A stretch of 64,000 bases of DNA from Halomicrobium salinisoli (lineage in GTDB: Archaea > Halobacteriota > Halobacteria > Halobacteriales > Haloarculaceae): assembly GCF_020405185.1 (NCBI RefSeq), contig NZ_CP084464.1:330163-394162 (forward strand), in the 5' to 3' direction. Every line of letters begins with the position of its first letter. Within the stretch, counting starts at the first letter, position 1. Of the stretch, positions 25,632 to 33,927 are shown one piece after another. The position numbers were made by a program, and so were the translations under genes. The notes beneath the pieces are model-generated. The model was given only the letters and a program-made list of their open reading frames with translations. It was not told where the DNA came from and did not search any database.

Positions 25632-27449
25632 TCACTCGGACTCCGTCGCCGTCAGCTTGCCCTCGTGGATCGGCCACATGGGCGGCCGGGGGACCTTCCG
25701 CGACGGGTCGTCCTCGGCCGGGAGGTCCCATTCGTCATTGGTGAACCACTGCTGGCCGTTGGTGCCCACGACGGACAGCATCGGCAGTTCGATGTGGTTG
25801 TGCCAGGCGGCCCGGCGAACGGGCTCGACGGCCGCCTCGTCGCTGGCCGTCCGCGCGATGCTGTTGACCGTCTCGAGGGGGTTGATCGTCATCTCGCCGT
25901 CGCCGCCCATGCCCGTGATCGTGTACTCGGTGTCGGCCTCGTAGTTGTGGCCGCCGCCGACGTGCGTGTTGGTGAGCTGGTAGCGCAGCGGGAAGTAGGG
26001 GAACGCCGAGCGGGCCCCGCCGGGGAGCCAGTACATCGAGCCCATCTTGAAGTCGCTCTCGGAGTACCGGGTGAACCAGTCGTTGGTCGGGACCGTCGAG
26101 ATCGAGAAGTCGAACCCGAAGTCGTTGAGCTGGCTGACCGTGGTGTTGGTCATCGTCGTCCAGTCGCTCCAGCCCGCGGGCGAGAGGTACTCGCCGCCGA
26201 CGGCGGAGCCGCTGTCGTCCTGCCAGGTGCCGTCGCTCTTCGAGTAGCCGGCCTCCCGCATCAGCTCGGCCGCCCGCTCGGTCCGGGACTCGTCGACGCC
26301 GTAGGTCTCGAAGTCGTCCATGGCGTCGCCCAGCCAGGACTCCTGGTCCTTCGGCGCGATGCCGCAGGGGACCTCTGCGGGGAACTTCGTCCGGGGGCCG
26401 CCGTTGTCGACGATCTGCTGGCGATTGAGGAGGTGCGCGACCGCCTGGCGGACCGGGCGCTGGCCGAAGTGCTCGTCGTCGTGGTTGAAGATGATCCCGT
26501 AGCCCCACTTCGACGGCATCCTGTTCTCGACGACGTTGTCCGGGAGCTCCTCGACGATGTTCGGCGGGACGAACAGGCTCGTCACGCCGTCGATCGAGTC
26601 GCCGGATATCAGGGCCTGCTGCAGGGACTGGTTCCCGCCGTACTTCTCCAGCAGGAACGTGTCGAAGTTGACGTTCTCGGCGGCGTAGAACTCCTCGTTG
26701 CGCTCGAACTCCCAGGCCTGCCGGCTCTTTTCGGCGTGCGACCACGGACCGCTGGCGATGACGTCGTCCTCCCAGGCGAAGCCCTGGACCTCGGCGGCGT
26801 CCTCGTCGACGTACTCCTCGAAGATCTCTGCGGGCGTGTCCACCCGCATGTTGTTGAGCGTGTACTTGATGATGCGGGGGTTCGTCTCCTTCTGGAGGTG
26901 GAACTCGAAGGTCTTCTCGTCGACGATCTCGTAGTCCTCGAGGTACCCCCAGATCGAGCCGCTGGTCTTCTCCAGTAGGTCCATCTGGACCTCGATGTCC
27001 TCTGTCGTGACGTCCTCGCCGTTGTCCCAGGTGAGGTCGTCGCGCAGCGTCAGGGTGACCGTCGTCCCGTCGAACTGCAGGTCATCGAGCGCGACGAGCT
27101 GGAACTCGTCGGTGGCAAAGGAGTACGCGACGAACCGCTCGTGGAGCAGCCGACCGGCGAGCTCGAGGAAGTTCTGCGGGTTGTACGAGTTGACGTTGAG
27201 GTCGACCGGGTTCTGCGACATCCCGTTCCGGTAGGTCCGGCTGACGACCGAGGTCCCCTCGGTGGCGGTGTCCGACCCTTCCTCCGTCGACTCGCCGTCG
27301 GTGCCTCCGCCCGACTCGTTCGTCGCGGAGTCACCGTCGCCGCCCGAACAGCCCGCCAGGGCGCTGACGCCGGACACGCCCGCCGCCGCGAGGAGCGTAC
27401 GGCGGCTGATCCTCTGTTCGTACTCGCCGCGGTCGCTAGGCTCTGACAT
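25632..27449 (-). CDS. Orphan family-5 (OppA/DppA-type) substrate-binding lipoprotein
   Basis: Protein of 605 residues with a Tat signal (RRTLLAAAGVSGVSALAGCSG, lipobox LAGC at about 32-35) and a Ser/Thr/Glu-rich linker, then the three-lobed SBP family 5 fold. Recognisable blocks are TVTLTLRDDLTWDNGEDVTTEDI (the DppA signature region) and FGQRPVRQAVAHLLNRQQIV. Such proteins bind peptides, or in several archaea and Thermotoga, oligosaccharides. No permease or ATPase gene is next to it: an MDR gene lies downstream and only a truncated GH3 remnant upstream, which hints at loss of the rest of the operon. A TATA-like TTTAAT stretch precedes the start. Confidence 0.88.
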   Translation of the reverse strand: MSEPSDRGEYEQRISRRTLLAAAGVSGVSALAGCSGGDGDSATNESGGGTDGESTEEGSDTATEGTSVVSRTYRNGMSQNPVDLNVNSYNPQNFLELAGRLLHERFVAYSFATDEFQLVALDDLQFDGTTVTLTLRDDLTWDNGEDVTTEDIEVQMDLLEKTSGSIWGYLEDYEIVDEKTFEFHLQKETNPRIIKYTLNNMRVDTPAEIFEEYVDEDAAEVQGFAWEDDVIASGPWSHAEKSRQAWEFERNEEFYAAENVNFDTFLLEKYGGNQSLQQALISGDSIDGVTSLFVPPNIVEELPDNVVENRMPSKWGYGIIFNHDDEHFGQRPVRQAVAHLLNRQQIVDNGGPRTKFPAEVPCGIAPKDQESWLGDAMDDFETYGVDESRTERAAELMREAGYSKSDGTWQDDSGSAVGGEYLSPAGWSDWTTMTNTTVSQLNDFGFDFSISTVPTNDWFTRYSESDFKMGSMYWLPGGARSAFPYFPLRYQLTNTHVGGGHNYEADTEYTITGMGGDGEMTINPLETVNSIARTASDEAAVEPVRRAAWHNHIELPMLSVVGTNGQQWFTNDEWDLPAEDDPSRKVPRPPMWPIHEGKLTATESE

Positions 27450-27521
27450 GCAACCTGCACGTCGCGTGAGGGGATGATAAATATTGTGGAAAATTAAATG
27501 GTATAATTCCGGGGCTGCCGG

Positions 27522-27872
27522 TCAGTCGCCGTCTTCGACGCGGCTCTCGGAGAAGTACGTCCGGCCGGTCGCGGGCACCGCCTTGCTTCCGGTCACCGTG
27601 AACGCGGCCGCGTCGGCGACGTCGCTCGCCGAGCGCCCGACGCGGAGCTCGTAGGGGCCGGCCTCCACCGCGAGGTCCATGTCGCGGTCGTGGAACGCCA
27701 GTTGCGAGGCGTCCACCTCGAAGCGCACCCGCTTCGCCTCGCCGGCGTCGAGGTGCACCCGCTCGAACCCGACCAGCTCCTGGACCGGCCGCGTCTGGCT
27801 CGGGTTCTCGGCGCTGGCGTACAGCTGCACGACGTCGCGGCCGACCCGGTCGGGCCCGAGTCCTGCAGAGTA
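27522..27872 (-). pseudogene. GH3 beta-glycosidase C-terminal fragment (fibronectin III-like domain)
   Basis: About 115 codons match only the last domain of GH3 beta-glucosidases/xylosidases: GRDVVQLYASAENPSQTRPVQELVGFERVHLDAGE is the standard Fn3-like motif, followed by ELRVGRSASDV and a normal C-terminus ending at 27522. Upstream in the same frame there is an in-frame TAG before 27900, and no catalytic domain precedes it; the only Met-initiated frame (27830) starts in mid-domain. It is therefore the 3' remnant of a deleted glycosidase gene, located just upstream of the orphan binding protein, which may have belonged to the same oligosaccharide-use operon. Confidence 0.75.
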
Positions 27873-27918
27873 CGGTCCCAGGACTTGCAGGTCACGGCCC
27901 CGATTTACACCGACATGA

Positions 27919-27935
27919 TTCCACTATCAGTGGAA
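27919..27935. promoter_or_regulatory. 17-bp inverted repeat, left of IclR no. 2
   Basis: TTCCAC-TATCA-GTGGAA. Six-base arms with a five-base spacer. A near-identical copy (core TCCACTA-N-CAGTGGA) lies on the other side of the IclR gene at 28936-28952. It is about 155 nt upstream of the IclR start codon. A binding site for that regulator (autoregulation) is the simplest reading. Confidence 0.5.
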
Positions 27936-28090
27936 GGTCGCGTCACGGACAGTTCCGTTTGTGTCGGCGAATGGTCGACTAGTTAACACGAATGTGCGTC
28001 GATGGCTGTTCGTCGCCGGACCGGTCGAGGGCGACAGAAATCGCTCCACGCATAGTAGAATTTAACTCGGTGTGACCAGTTACATCGATC

Positions 28091-28864
28091 ATGACAGTCA
28101 ACGCGGCGGACGACGGGGGGAAGCGAGTCGAGGCCGTACAGCGTTCGTTCGCCGTCCTCGACGTCCTCCGGGAGTCCGGGACGGTGCGCATCGACGACGT
28201 CGCCGAGGCCCTCGACATGCCGACCAGCACGGCGCACGTCCACCTGAAGACCCTGGAGTCCGTCGGGTACGTCGTCCGGACTGACGACGGCTACCGACGG
28301 GGACTCCGCTTCCTCCGCGACGGCGTCGCTGTCCGGGACCGGTGGGACGTCTACCGGGTCGCGAAGCCCGCGCTCGACGACCTCGCGGACGAGACGGGCG
28401 AGGTCGCCAACCTCGGCGTCGAGGAGAACGGCCGGCGCGTCATCCTCTCCCAGTCGGAGGGGAGCGAGGCCGTCTACGACAACGCGCCGATCGGCGAGTT
28501 CACCGACATGCACTGGACGGCCCTGGGCAAGGCCATCCTCGCCGAGCGATCGACGGACTACGTCGACGAGTACGTCTCCGTCCGCGGCCTCCCGAGCGCG
28601 ACGGAGAACACGATCACCGACCCCGACGCGTTCCGCGAGGAGCTCCAGACCGTCCGCGACAGGGGCTACGCGCTCGAGGACGAGGAGCGCCGAGCGGGCA
28701 TCCGGTCCGTCGCCGTTCCGGTGACCGTGGACGGCGACGTGGTCGGGGCCATCTCCCTCTCGGGACCCCGGGAGCGCTACGACGACGACCGCATCGTCAA
28801 CGACCTGCTGCCCGCCCTCCGGGACGCCGCCAACGTCGTCGAGGTGAAGTACGCCTACGAGTGA
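28091..28864 (+). CDS. IclR-family transcriptional regulator (no. 2)
   Basis: Protein of 257 residues: N-terminal winged HTH (about 12-70, with IDDVAEALDMPTSTAHVHLKTL) and an IclR effector domain ending in DAANVVEVKYAYE. TTTAACT at about 28063 is a TATA-like box 28 nt before the ATG. The gene is bracketed by two copies of the TCCACTA-N-CAGTGGA inverted repeat. It faces the LutBA gene (convergent) and is divergent from the GH3 remnant. It lacks any obvious extra domain, and its ligand-binding pocket cannot be read from sequence. A target among the deoxyhexonate/lactate genes to the right is likely. Confidence 0.9.
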   Translation: MTVNAADDGGKRVEAVQRSFAVLDVLRESGTVRIDDVAEALDMPTSTAHVHLKTLESVGYVVRTDDGYRRGLRFLRDGVAVRDRWDVYRVAKPALDDLADETGEVANLGVEENGRRVILSQSEGSEAVYDNAPIGEFTDMHWTALGKAILAERSTDYVDEYVSVRGLPSATENTITDPDAFREELQTVRDRGYALEDEERRAGIRSVAVPVTVDGDVVGAISLSGPRERYDDDRIVNDLLPALRDAANVVEVKYAYE

Positions 28865-29431
28865 CGCGACGGACCCGCGCGTTCTCCCCGTTTCCGGGAC
28901 GGCGAGGCCGGTCGACGTCGCGGCCCACCGTGACGATCCACTAGCAGTGGATTGTCGATCCGGTGCTCGGGGTTCGGGAACCGCACCGAATGGCCCGCGA
29001 CCGGAGCGGCCGTCCGCGGGCGTCGGCGATCTCGAACGGGGCCGCCGCACGAGACTAATAACGGTACTTCTGTTATACTGGTGAGCGATGCCCGGTGGAT
29101 CGGCTGGGCAGACTGGAGCGGTCGTCGCGGAGAGCGCGGAGGGTCCGCACGAAAGCCTTCCGGTGATACCGGACGGATGTGCGGCGTTCGCCGCGAAGCG
29201 CCGCTGAGAATTGCCGATTCCCGGCCGATGGAGGGATAACAAACGTACGAATGATACGTACTTTCCGGCACAGCCGGACCATCGCTGGCCGATCACCGTT
29301 CGTCTCTCGGCGGGATCTTCCGAAATAACGCTCTCTACAGGCGGGAATCGCGCTCTGTCACGGAGATAGTGCTGAGTAAAGTCCTTCCGGCACAGTCGGA
29401 CACTCTCGCCCCCGACGATCGAACTCGGGGT
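28865..29431. other. Gene-free region between convergent IclR no. 2 and lutBA, with repeated elements
   Basis: About 570 bp with no credible gene. It carries the second TCCACTA-N-CAGTGGA repeat (28936), two copies of the seven-member palindrome family (29056-29075 with TAAT in the left arm; 29237-29256 with GATA in the right arm), a hairpin TCCGGC-ACA-GCCGGA at 29264-29278, and a near copy of TTCCGGCACAG-N-CGGA at 29385-29400. This much regulatory-looking DNA between two convergent genes is unexplained. Confidence 0.55.
28936..28952. promoter_or_regulatory. 17-bp inverted repeat, right of IclR no. 2
   Basis: ATCCAC-TAGCA-GTGGAT, about 70 nt after the IclR stop codon. It shares 14 of 15 core bases with the copy at 27919-27935. 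Because it lies 3' of the gene and no promoter of a right-hand gene is adjacent, looping between the two sites or an unannotated transcript may be involved. Confidence 0.5.
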
Positions 29432-31615
29432 CTATTCGGCCAGCAGCTGGATCGGGTGCATCGTCGGCCGTTCGAGCAGGTCGTCCAGCTGGTCGAGACA
29501 CGACGTCCCGCTCGCGACCACGGTCCGATCGCGGGCGGCGTCGTCGGTGAACTGCTCGCGCAGTTCGTCGCCGACGGCCACGCTCACGTCGTAGTACTCC
29601 TCCTTGTACCCGAAGCTCCCGGCCATCCCGCAGCACTCGACGTCGGAGGTCAGCACGTCGTAGCCCAGCTCCTCGAGGACGGCGACGGTGTGGGGCTCCA
29701 GACCCAGAGTGCGCTGCTGGCAGTGGCTGTGATACGCGATCTCCTCGCCGTCCCCGCCGGCGAGCGCGTCGGCCGGGGCGCCGTTGTCCAGCAGCCCGTA
29801 GACGAACTCCATGACCTCGTAGGCGTTCGACGCGAGGCGCTCGAACGACGCCTCGTCGAGGAGGCGCTCGTACTCGCGCTCGAACAGCGCGTGGTCGCTC
29901 GGCTCGACGACCACGACGTCGCGGCCCGCCTCGACGTACGGCTCCAGCGCCGCCGAGACGCGTTCGGCGTGGTCGCGGGCCGTCGAGACCATGCCCTGCG
30001 AGAGCGGCGCGCGACCGCTCGACGGCGCGGGCGGCACGACGACGTCGACGCCGAGCGCCTCGAGGACGCGGACGGCGGCCTTCCCGCGCTCGACCTGGAC
30101 GTGGTTGGTGTACAGGTCGGGGTAGAGCACGACCCGCCGGCGCGGCTCCTCGATCGCGACGTCCCGGTCGGCGAACCAGTCGACCAGCGTCTCCCGCCGG
30201 AACTCGGGGAGGTCGCGGCGGGCGTCGATGCCGAGGACTCGCTGCATGGCGGCCCGCGAGACGGACGCGTCGGCGAGCCAGTTGGAGAGGGGCGCCAACG
30301 CCGAGCCTGCCTTCGCGACCGTCTCGAAGTTGCCGAAGAAGCGCTTCTGCAGCGACGGCGAGCCCGTCTCCTCGTCCGGGGTGAGCCCGTCGACGAGGAA
30401 GTCGAACTCCCAGTCCTCGCCGCCGTGGTTGATCCGGTCGCGGACGACGGTGTTGATCCACGGGATGTCGATGCCGACCGGGCAGGCGTCGACGCAGCGC
30501 GTGCAGCCCGTACAGAGGTCGTTGAACTCGGCCGCGGTGTCCAGCCCTTCGATTCCGGTCTCCCAGCCGGTCGCGATGCCGCCGGAGTAGGTCTCGCCGC
30601 CGAAGGCGTGGCCGCCGACCTGCTGGAAGTTCGCGCAGGAGTTCGAGCACGCCGAGCAGCGGATGCAGTACAGCGTCTCCCGCAGGTCCTCGTCCTCGCG
30701 CATCGCCAGCCGGCCGTTGTCGATCAGCACGAGGTGAAAGTCGCGGTCGCCGTCGAACGTCGAGATGGGCGTCTCGTCGTCGTCGAAGTCGATCGTCGGC
30801 GTCCCGACCGGCGGCGTCAGCAGGGAGACGTACGAGGTGATGTCCTGGCCGGTCCCCGACCGCCCGATCAGCTCCACGAACGGCCGGAGGTCCTCGACGC
30901 TGGGGATCACCTTCTCGACGCCGGCGACCGCGATCTGCGTGTCGGTCGCGGCGACGGACTTCCGGGCGTTGCCCTCACTGGTCACCAGCGCCATCGTCCC
31001 CGTGTCCGCGGTGACGAAGTTCGCGCCCGTCATGCCGACCTCGGCGTCCTCGATGCGCTCGCCGAGGTGCTCGCGCGCGAAGGCCGTCAGCTCCTCGGCG
31101 GTCTCCAGGGGCTCGTCCGGGTCGAACCGCTCGGTGAACAGCCGGGCGATGTCCTCTCGGGACTTGTGGATGGCCGGCGCGACGATGTGGCTCGGCGCCT
31201 CGTCGGCGACCTGCAGCACCCACTCCCCGAGGTCCGTCTCGACGACGTCGACGCCGTCCCTCGCCAGCGCCTCGTTGACGTCGATCTCCTCGGAGGTCAT
31301 CGACTTGCTCTTGACGACCCGCTCCGCGTCCCGATCGTCGACGACCGACCGGACGTAATCGTTGGCGTCCTCGGCGTCGTCGGCGACGTACAGCGTCCCG
31401 CCGTTGGCCTCGACGCTCTCGCGGAGTTCGTCGATCAGTTCGGGCAGGCGCTCGATGGCGTCCTCCTTGATCGAGCGAGCTTCTTCCTTCAGTTCCTCGT
31501 AGTCCTCGAGGCGCGCGACGGACTCGTAGCGGCCCGCGTTGAACCCCTGCGTGTTCTCGTTGACCGCCTCGCCCTCTGCCGCCATCACCTCGCGGAGCCG
31601 GTCGGCCTTACTCAT
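29432..31615 (-). CDS. LutB-LutA fusion: L-lactate oxidation iron-sulfur protein
   Basis: Protein of 727 residues that joins the two halves found separately in Bacillus. Residues about 60-310 form a LUD domain (TGANFVTADTGTMALVTSEGN), followed by two ferredoxin-type clusters CIRCSACSNSC and CTGCTRCVDACPVG (LutB). The C-terminal 220 residues form LutA with CCG-domain cysteines (YHSHCQQRTLG, SDVECCGMAGSFGYKEE). The length equals LutB plus LutA. With LutC it oxidises L-lactate to pyruvate in the cytoplasm or at the membrane. It overlaps lutC by 8 nt. Next to a diketo-acid hydrolase that can release L-lactate, it probably recycles lactate made inside the cell from 6-deoxyhexonates, besides using external lactate. 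Confidence 0.9.
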   Translation of the reverse strand: MSKADRLREVMAAEGEAVNENTQGFNAGRYESVARLEDYEELKEEARSIKEDAIERLPELIDELRESVEANGGTLYVADDAEDANDYVRSVVDDRDAERVVKSKSMTSEEIDVNEALARDGVDVVETDLGEWVLQVADEAPSHIVAPAIHKSREDIARLFTERFDPDEPLETAEELTAFAREHLGERIEDAEVGMTGANFVTADTGTMALVTSEGNARKSVAATDTQIAVAGVEKVIPSVEDLRPFVELIGRSGTGQDITSYVSLLTPPVGTPTIDFDDDETPISTFDGDRDFHLVLIDNGRLAMREDEDLRETLYCIRCSACSNSCANFQQVGGHAFGGETYSGGIATGWETGIEGLDTAAEFNDLCTGCTRCVDACPVGIDIPWINTVVRDRINHGGEDWEFDFLVDGLTPDEETGSPSLQKRFFGNFETVAKAGSALAPLSNWLADASVSRAAMQRVLGIDARRDLPEFRRETLVDWFADRDVAIEEPRRRVVLYPDLYTNHVQVERGKAAVRVLEALGVDVVVPPAPSSGRAPLSQGMVSTARDHAERVSAALEPYVEAGRDVVVVEPSDHALFEREYERLLDEASFERLASNAYEVMEFVYGLLDNGAPADALAGGDGEEIAYHSHCQQRTLGLEPHTVAVLEELGYDVLTSDVECCGMAGSFGYKEEYYDVSVAVGDELREQFTDDAARDRTVVASGTSCLDQLDDLLERPTMHPIQLLAE

Positions 31616-32123
31616 CGTCGCCCTCCAGGACGATCACGCGGACCTCGCTGGGCCCGTGGGCGCCGCGGACCAGCTCCCCCATGTCGGCCGTCGCGCTCGG
31701 CCCGGTGGCGACGATGCCGCTGCCCGCCTCGGCGCGGAGCTCCTCGCCGAAGCGGTCGAAGGCGGCCTCCATCCCGGGGAGGACGTCGGCCTCGTCGAGA
31801 ACCGCGACGTGGCGGTCGACGAAGAGGCTCACGAGTTCGGTCCCCGTCTCCGTCGTCGGGATCACGACCGACCCGTAGTCGGCGACCGCGAAGGAGGCCT
31901 GGGTCACGCCCGTCGTCGCCGCGTCGAGTTCGGCGGGCGTCGGATCGACCGTCACGTCCGTCCCCGACAGGGCGGCGTCGACGCCCTCCAGCGGGACGCC
32001 GACGGCGGACCCGCGGCAGTGCTCCGCGAGCGTCTCCTCGAACTCCCCGGGCGTCGTCCGCTCGCAGGGAACGTCGAGCGCGGACAGCGCGGACGCGAGC
32101 GAATCGACTGGCGTAGCTGACAT
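31608..32123 (-). CDS. lutC: LutC-like LUD-domain protein
   Basis: Single LUD domain of 171 residues, shorter than Bacillus LutC (about 240) but with the same core: TGVTQASFAVADYGSVVIPTTETGTELVSLFVDRHVAVLD, then a C-terminal VATGPSATADMGELVRGAHGPSEVRVIVLE, which carries the TADIE-like LUD signature in the form TADMG. It is translated just ahead of the LutBA fusion with an 8-nt overlap, so the two are coupled. It forms part of the L-lactate oxidising complex. The N-terminal region, about 70 residues, is reduced. Confidence 0.88.
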   Translation of the reverse strand: MSATPVDSLASALSALDVPCERTTPGEFEETLAEHCRGSAVGVPLEGVDAALSGTDVTVDPTPAELDAATTGVTQASFAVADYGSVVIPTTETGTELVSLFVDRHVAVLDEADVLPGMEAAFDRFGEELRAEAGSGIVATGPSATADMGELVRGAHGPSEVRVIVLEGDDE

Positions 32124-32283
32124 GGGTGTGTGACCGACTGTACCACAGGCCGGGGCATGTAACTTGCGGGTCGGGGAGCCGTCGAGGGCGCGGGTCAGCC
32201 CAGCCCGCCGTCCCGATGGAACGACCGGCCGGTCCGCTCCGGTCGAAGCGGCGTGGCCGAACGGTCCGCCCGGGGCGCCGGTG

Positions 32284-33129
32284 TTACTCCTCGGCGACGA
32301 CCGCGTTGGTCAGCGTCCCGATGCCCTCGATCTCGACGTCGACCTCGTCGCCGGGTTCGAGCAGCTCCGGCGGGTCGCGGAAGACGCCGACGCCGCCAGG
32401 CGTGCCGGTCGAGATGACGTCGCCCGGGCGCAGCGTCGTGAACCCGCTGATGTACTCGACCAGGTCGTCGACGTCGAAGATGAACTCCTCGGTGTTGGAG
32501 TCCTGCTTCGTCTCGCCGTTGACCCGGCAGGCGACGTCCAGCGAGTGCGGGTCGACGTACTCGTCGGGGACCAGCGTCGGCCCCATCGGGGCGAACGTGT
32601 CGAAGCTCTTGCCCCGGAACCACTGGCCGTCGTCGAACTGGGCGTCGCGGCCGCTGACGTCGTTGACCGCGGTGTACCCCGCCACGTAGTCGCGGGCCTC
32701 CGAGGCGTCGACGTCCTTCGCGGTGCGGCCGATCACCACGCCCAGCTCGACCTCGTAGTCGACCTCCTCAAGCTCCGCCGGGTGGACGATGGGGTCGCCG
32801 GGGTTGGTGACCGCCGACGGTGACTTGCCGAACAGGAGGGGCTGGTCCGGCACCTCCTCGTCCTGCTCCTCGGCGTGGTCGTGGTAGTTCATGCCGACGC
32901 AGACGATCTTGCCGGGACGGGGGACGGGTGCGAGGACGCGGGCCTCCTCGGCCGGGACGGCGCTGTCGGCGGCGGCGTCGACGGCGTCCTCGACCACCCG
33001 GAGGAAGCCCGGATCGGTCAGTTGCTGATACGTGACGTCCTCGCGGAGGCCAGCGAGCGATACAATCTCGTCGTCGCGTCGGACGCCCCACTCCGGAGCG
33101 CCGCCGGTCGTGTATCGGACGAACTGCAT
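32284..33129 (-). CDS. FAH-family hydrolase, probably a 2,4-diketo-3-deoxy sugar acid hydrolase
   Basis: Fumarylacetoacetate-hydrolase fold, 281 residues. Family blocks in order: PGKIVCVGMNYHDHAEEQ, PLLFGKSPSAV, the metal ligands in VDYEVELGVVIGR (two Glu) and VNDVSGRDAQ (Asp), then KSFDTFAPMGP and STGTPGGVGVFR. These match acylpyruvase-type hydrolases, including L-2,4-diketo-3-deoxyrhamnonate hydrolase. Cleavage of such a compound gives pyruvate plus L-lactate, and the LutC/LutBA genes follow 160 nt downstream on the same strand. I infer a diketo-hydrolase pathway for L-fucose/L-rhamnose-type acids, as reported in Haloferax. A generic acylpyruvate hydrolase cannot be ruled out. Confidence 0.8.
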   Translation of the reverse strand: MQFVRYTTGGAPEWGVRRDDEIVSLAGLREDVTYQQLTDPGFLRVVEDAVDAAADSAVPAEEARVLAPVPRPGKIVCVGMNYHDHAEEQDEEVPDQPLLFGKSPSAVTNPGDPIVHPAELEEVDYEVELGVVIGRTAKDVDASEARDYVAGYTAVNDVSGRDAQFDDGQWFRGKSFDTFAPMGPTLVPDEYVDPHSLDVACRVNGETKQDSNTEEFIFDVDDLVEYISGFTTLRPGDVISTGTPGGVGVFRDPPELLEPGDEVDVEIEGIGTLTNAVVAEE

Positions 33130-33168
33130 CGCGTGTGACTGCCAGCGCCCGGAACCTAACTGTTGTGC

Positions 33169-33927
33169 TTACGAGTAGGTGAGGTTCACCTCGATGACGT
33201 TGGCGCTCCGGAGGATCAGCTCCGGGATCTCCTCTTCGAACCGGTCCCCGCGCATCCGGCTCTTGGGGCCGGAGACGCTGACGGCGGCGATGGCCCGCCC
33301 GTCGTCGTCCGTGATCGGCGCGGCGACGCAGCGCATCCCCTTGACGCGCTCCTCGTCGTCGTACGCGTAGCCGCGCTCGCGGACCTCGTCGAGCACCTCG
33401 AACAGCTCCTCGCGGTCGGAGACGGTCGTCTCGGTCACCGCGGGGAGCCCCCGGCGGTCGACGATCTCCTCGACCTCCTCGCGGGGCCGGTTGGCCATGA
33501 TCGTCTTCCCGAGCGCCGTCGTCTGGAGCGGGACGCGCATCCCTGCGTGGGTGTCCAGCTGGACGGCGTCCGGGCCGCGGGCACGGTAGAGGAACACGCC
33601 GACGCCGTGCTCCTCGATCATGAGGTTGGCGTGCTCGCCGGTCTCGTCGGCGAGCTCGTCGATCTCCGGCCGTGCAATCTCGAACACCTTCTTCCGGGAG
33701 CGGGCCTGCTCGCCGAGCTGGAGGAACCTGGTGCTGACGTGGTACGTGCTCCCCTCCTTGACGAGGTACTCCTCCGACTCGAGGGTCTGCAGGTGGTCGT
33801 GGATCGTGCTCGTGGGCCTGTCGAGCCGGTCGGCGATCTCCGAGACGCCCGCCCCGTCCAGCTCGCGGAGCGTCTCGACGATCTCCAGCGAGATCTTGGC
33901 CGCGTTCACCGGGACTGTGTCTGGCAT
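33169..33927 (-). CDS. IclR-family transcriptional regulator (no. 3)
   Basis: Protein of 252 residues with the winged HTH at about 10-65 (VSEIADRLDRPTSTIHDHLQTL) and an IclR effector domain that ends SANVIEVNLTYS. Although the frame is open to 34893, the ATG at 33927 fits the family length, and an A-rich/T-rich box lies about 28 nt upstream. It is 39 nt from the FAH hydrolase on the same strand, so the two may be cotranscribed, making this the likely regulator of the hydrolase-lut cluster. None of the TAAC-GTAC-GTTA palindromes is near this copy, unlike IclR nos. 1, 2 and 4. Confidence 0.9.
   Translation of the reverse strand: MPDTVPVNAAKISLEIVETLRELDGAGVSEIADRLDRPTSTIHDHLQTLESEEYLVKEGSTYHVSTRFLQLGEQARSRKKVFEIARPEIDELADETGEHANLMIEEHGVGVFLYRARGPDAVQLDTHAGMRVPLQTTALGKTIMANRPREEVEEIVDRRGLPAVTETTVSDREELFEVLDEVRERGYAYDDEERVKGMRCVAAPITDDDGRAIAAVSVSGPKSRMRGDRFEEEIPELILRSANVIEVNLTYS

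Noticed and set aside
29369..32116. 915-codon plus-strand frame opposite lut genes
   Set aside because: Shadow of LutBA/LutC on the other strand; the iron-sulfur motifs confirm the minus-strand reading.
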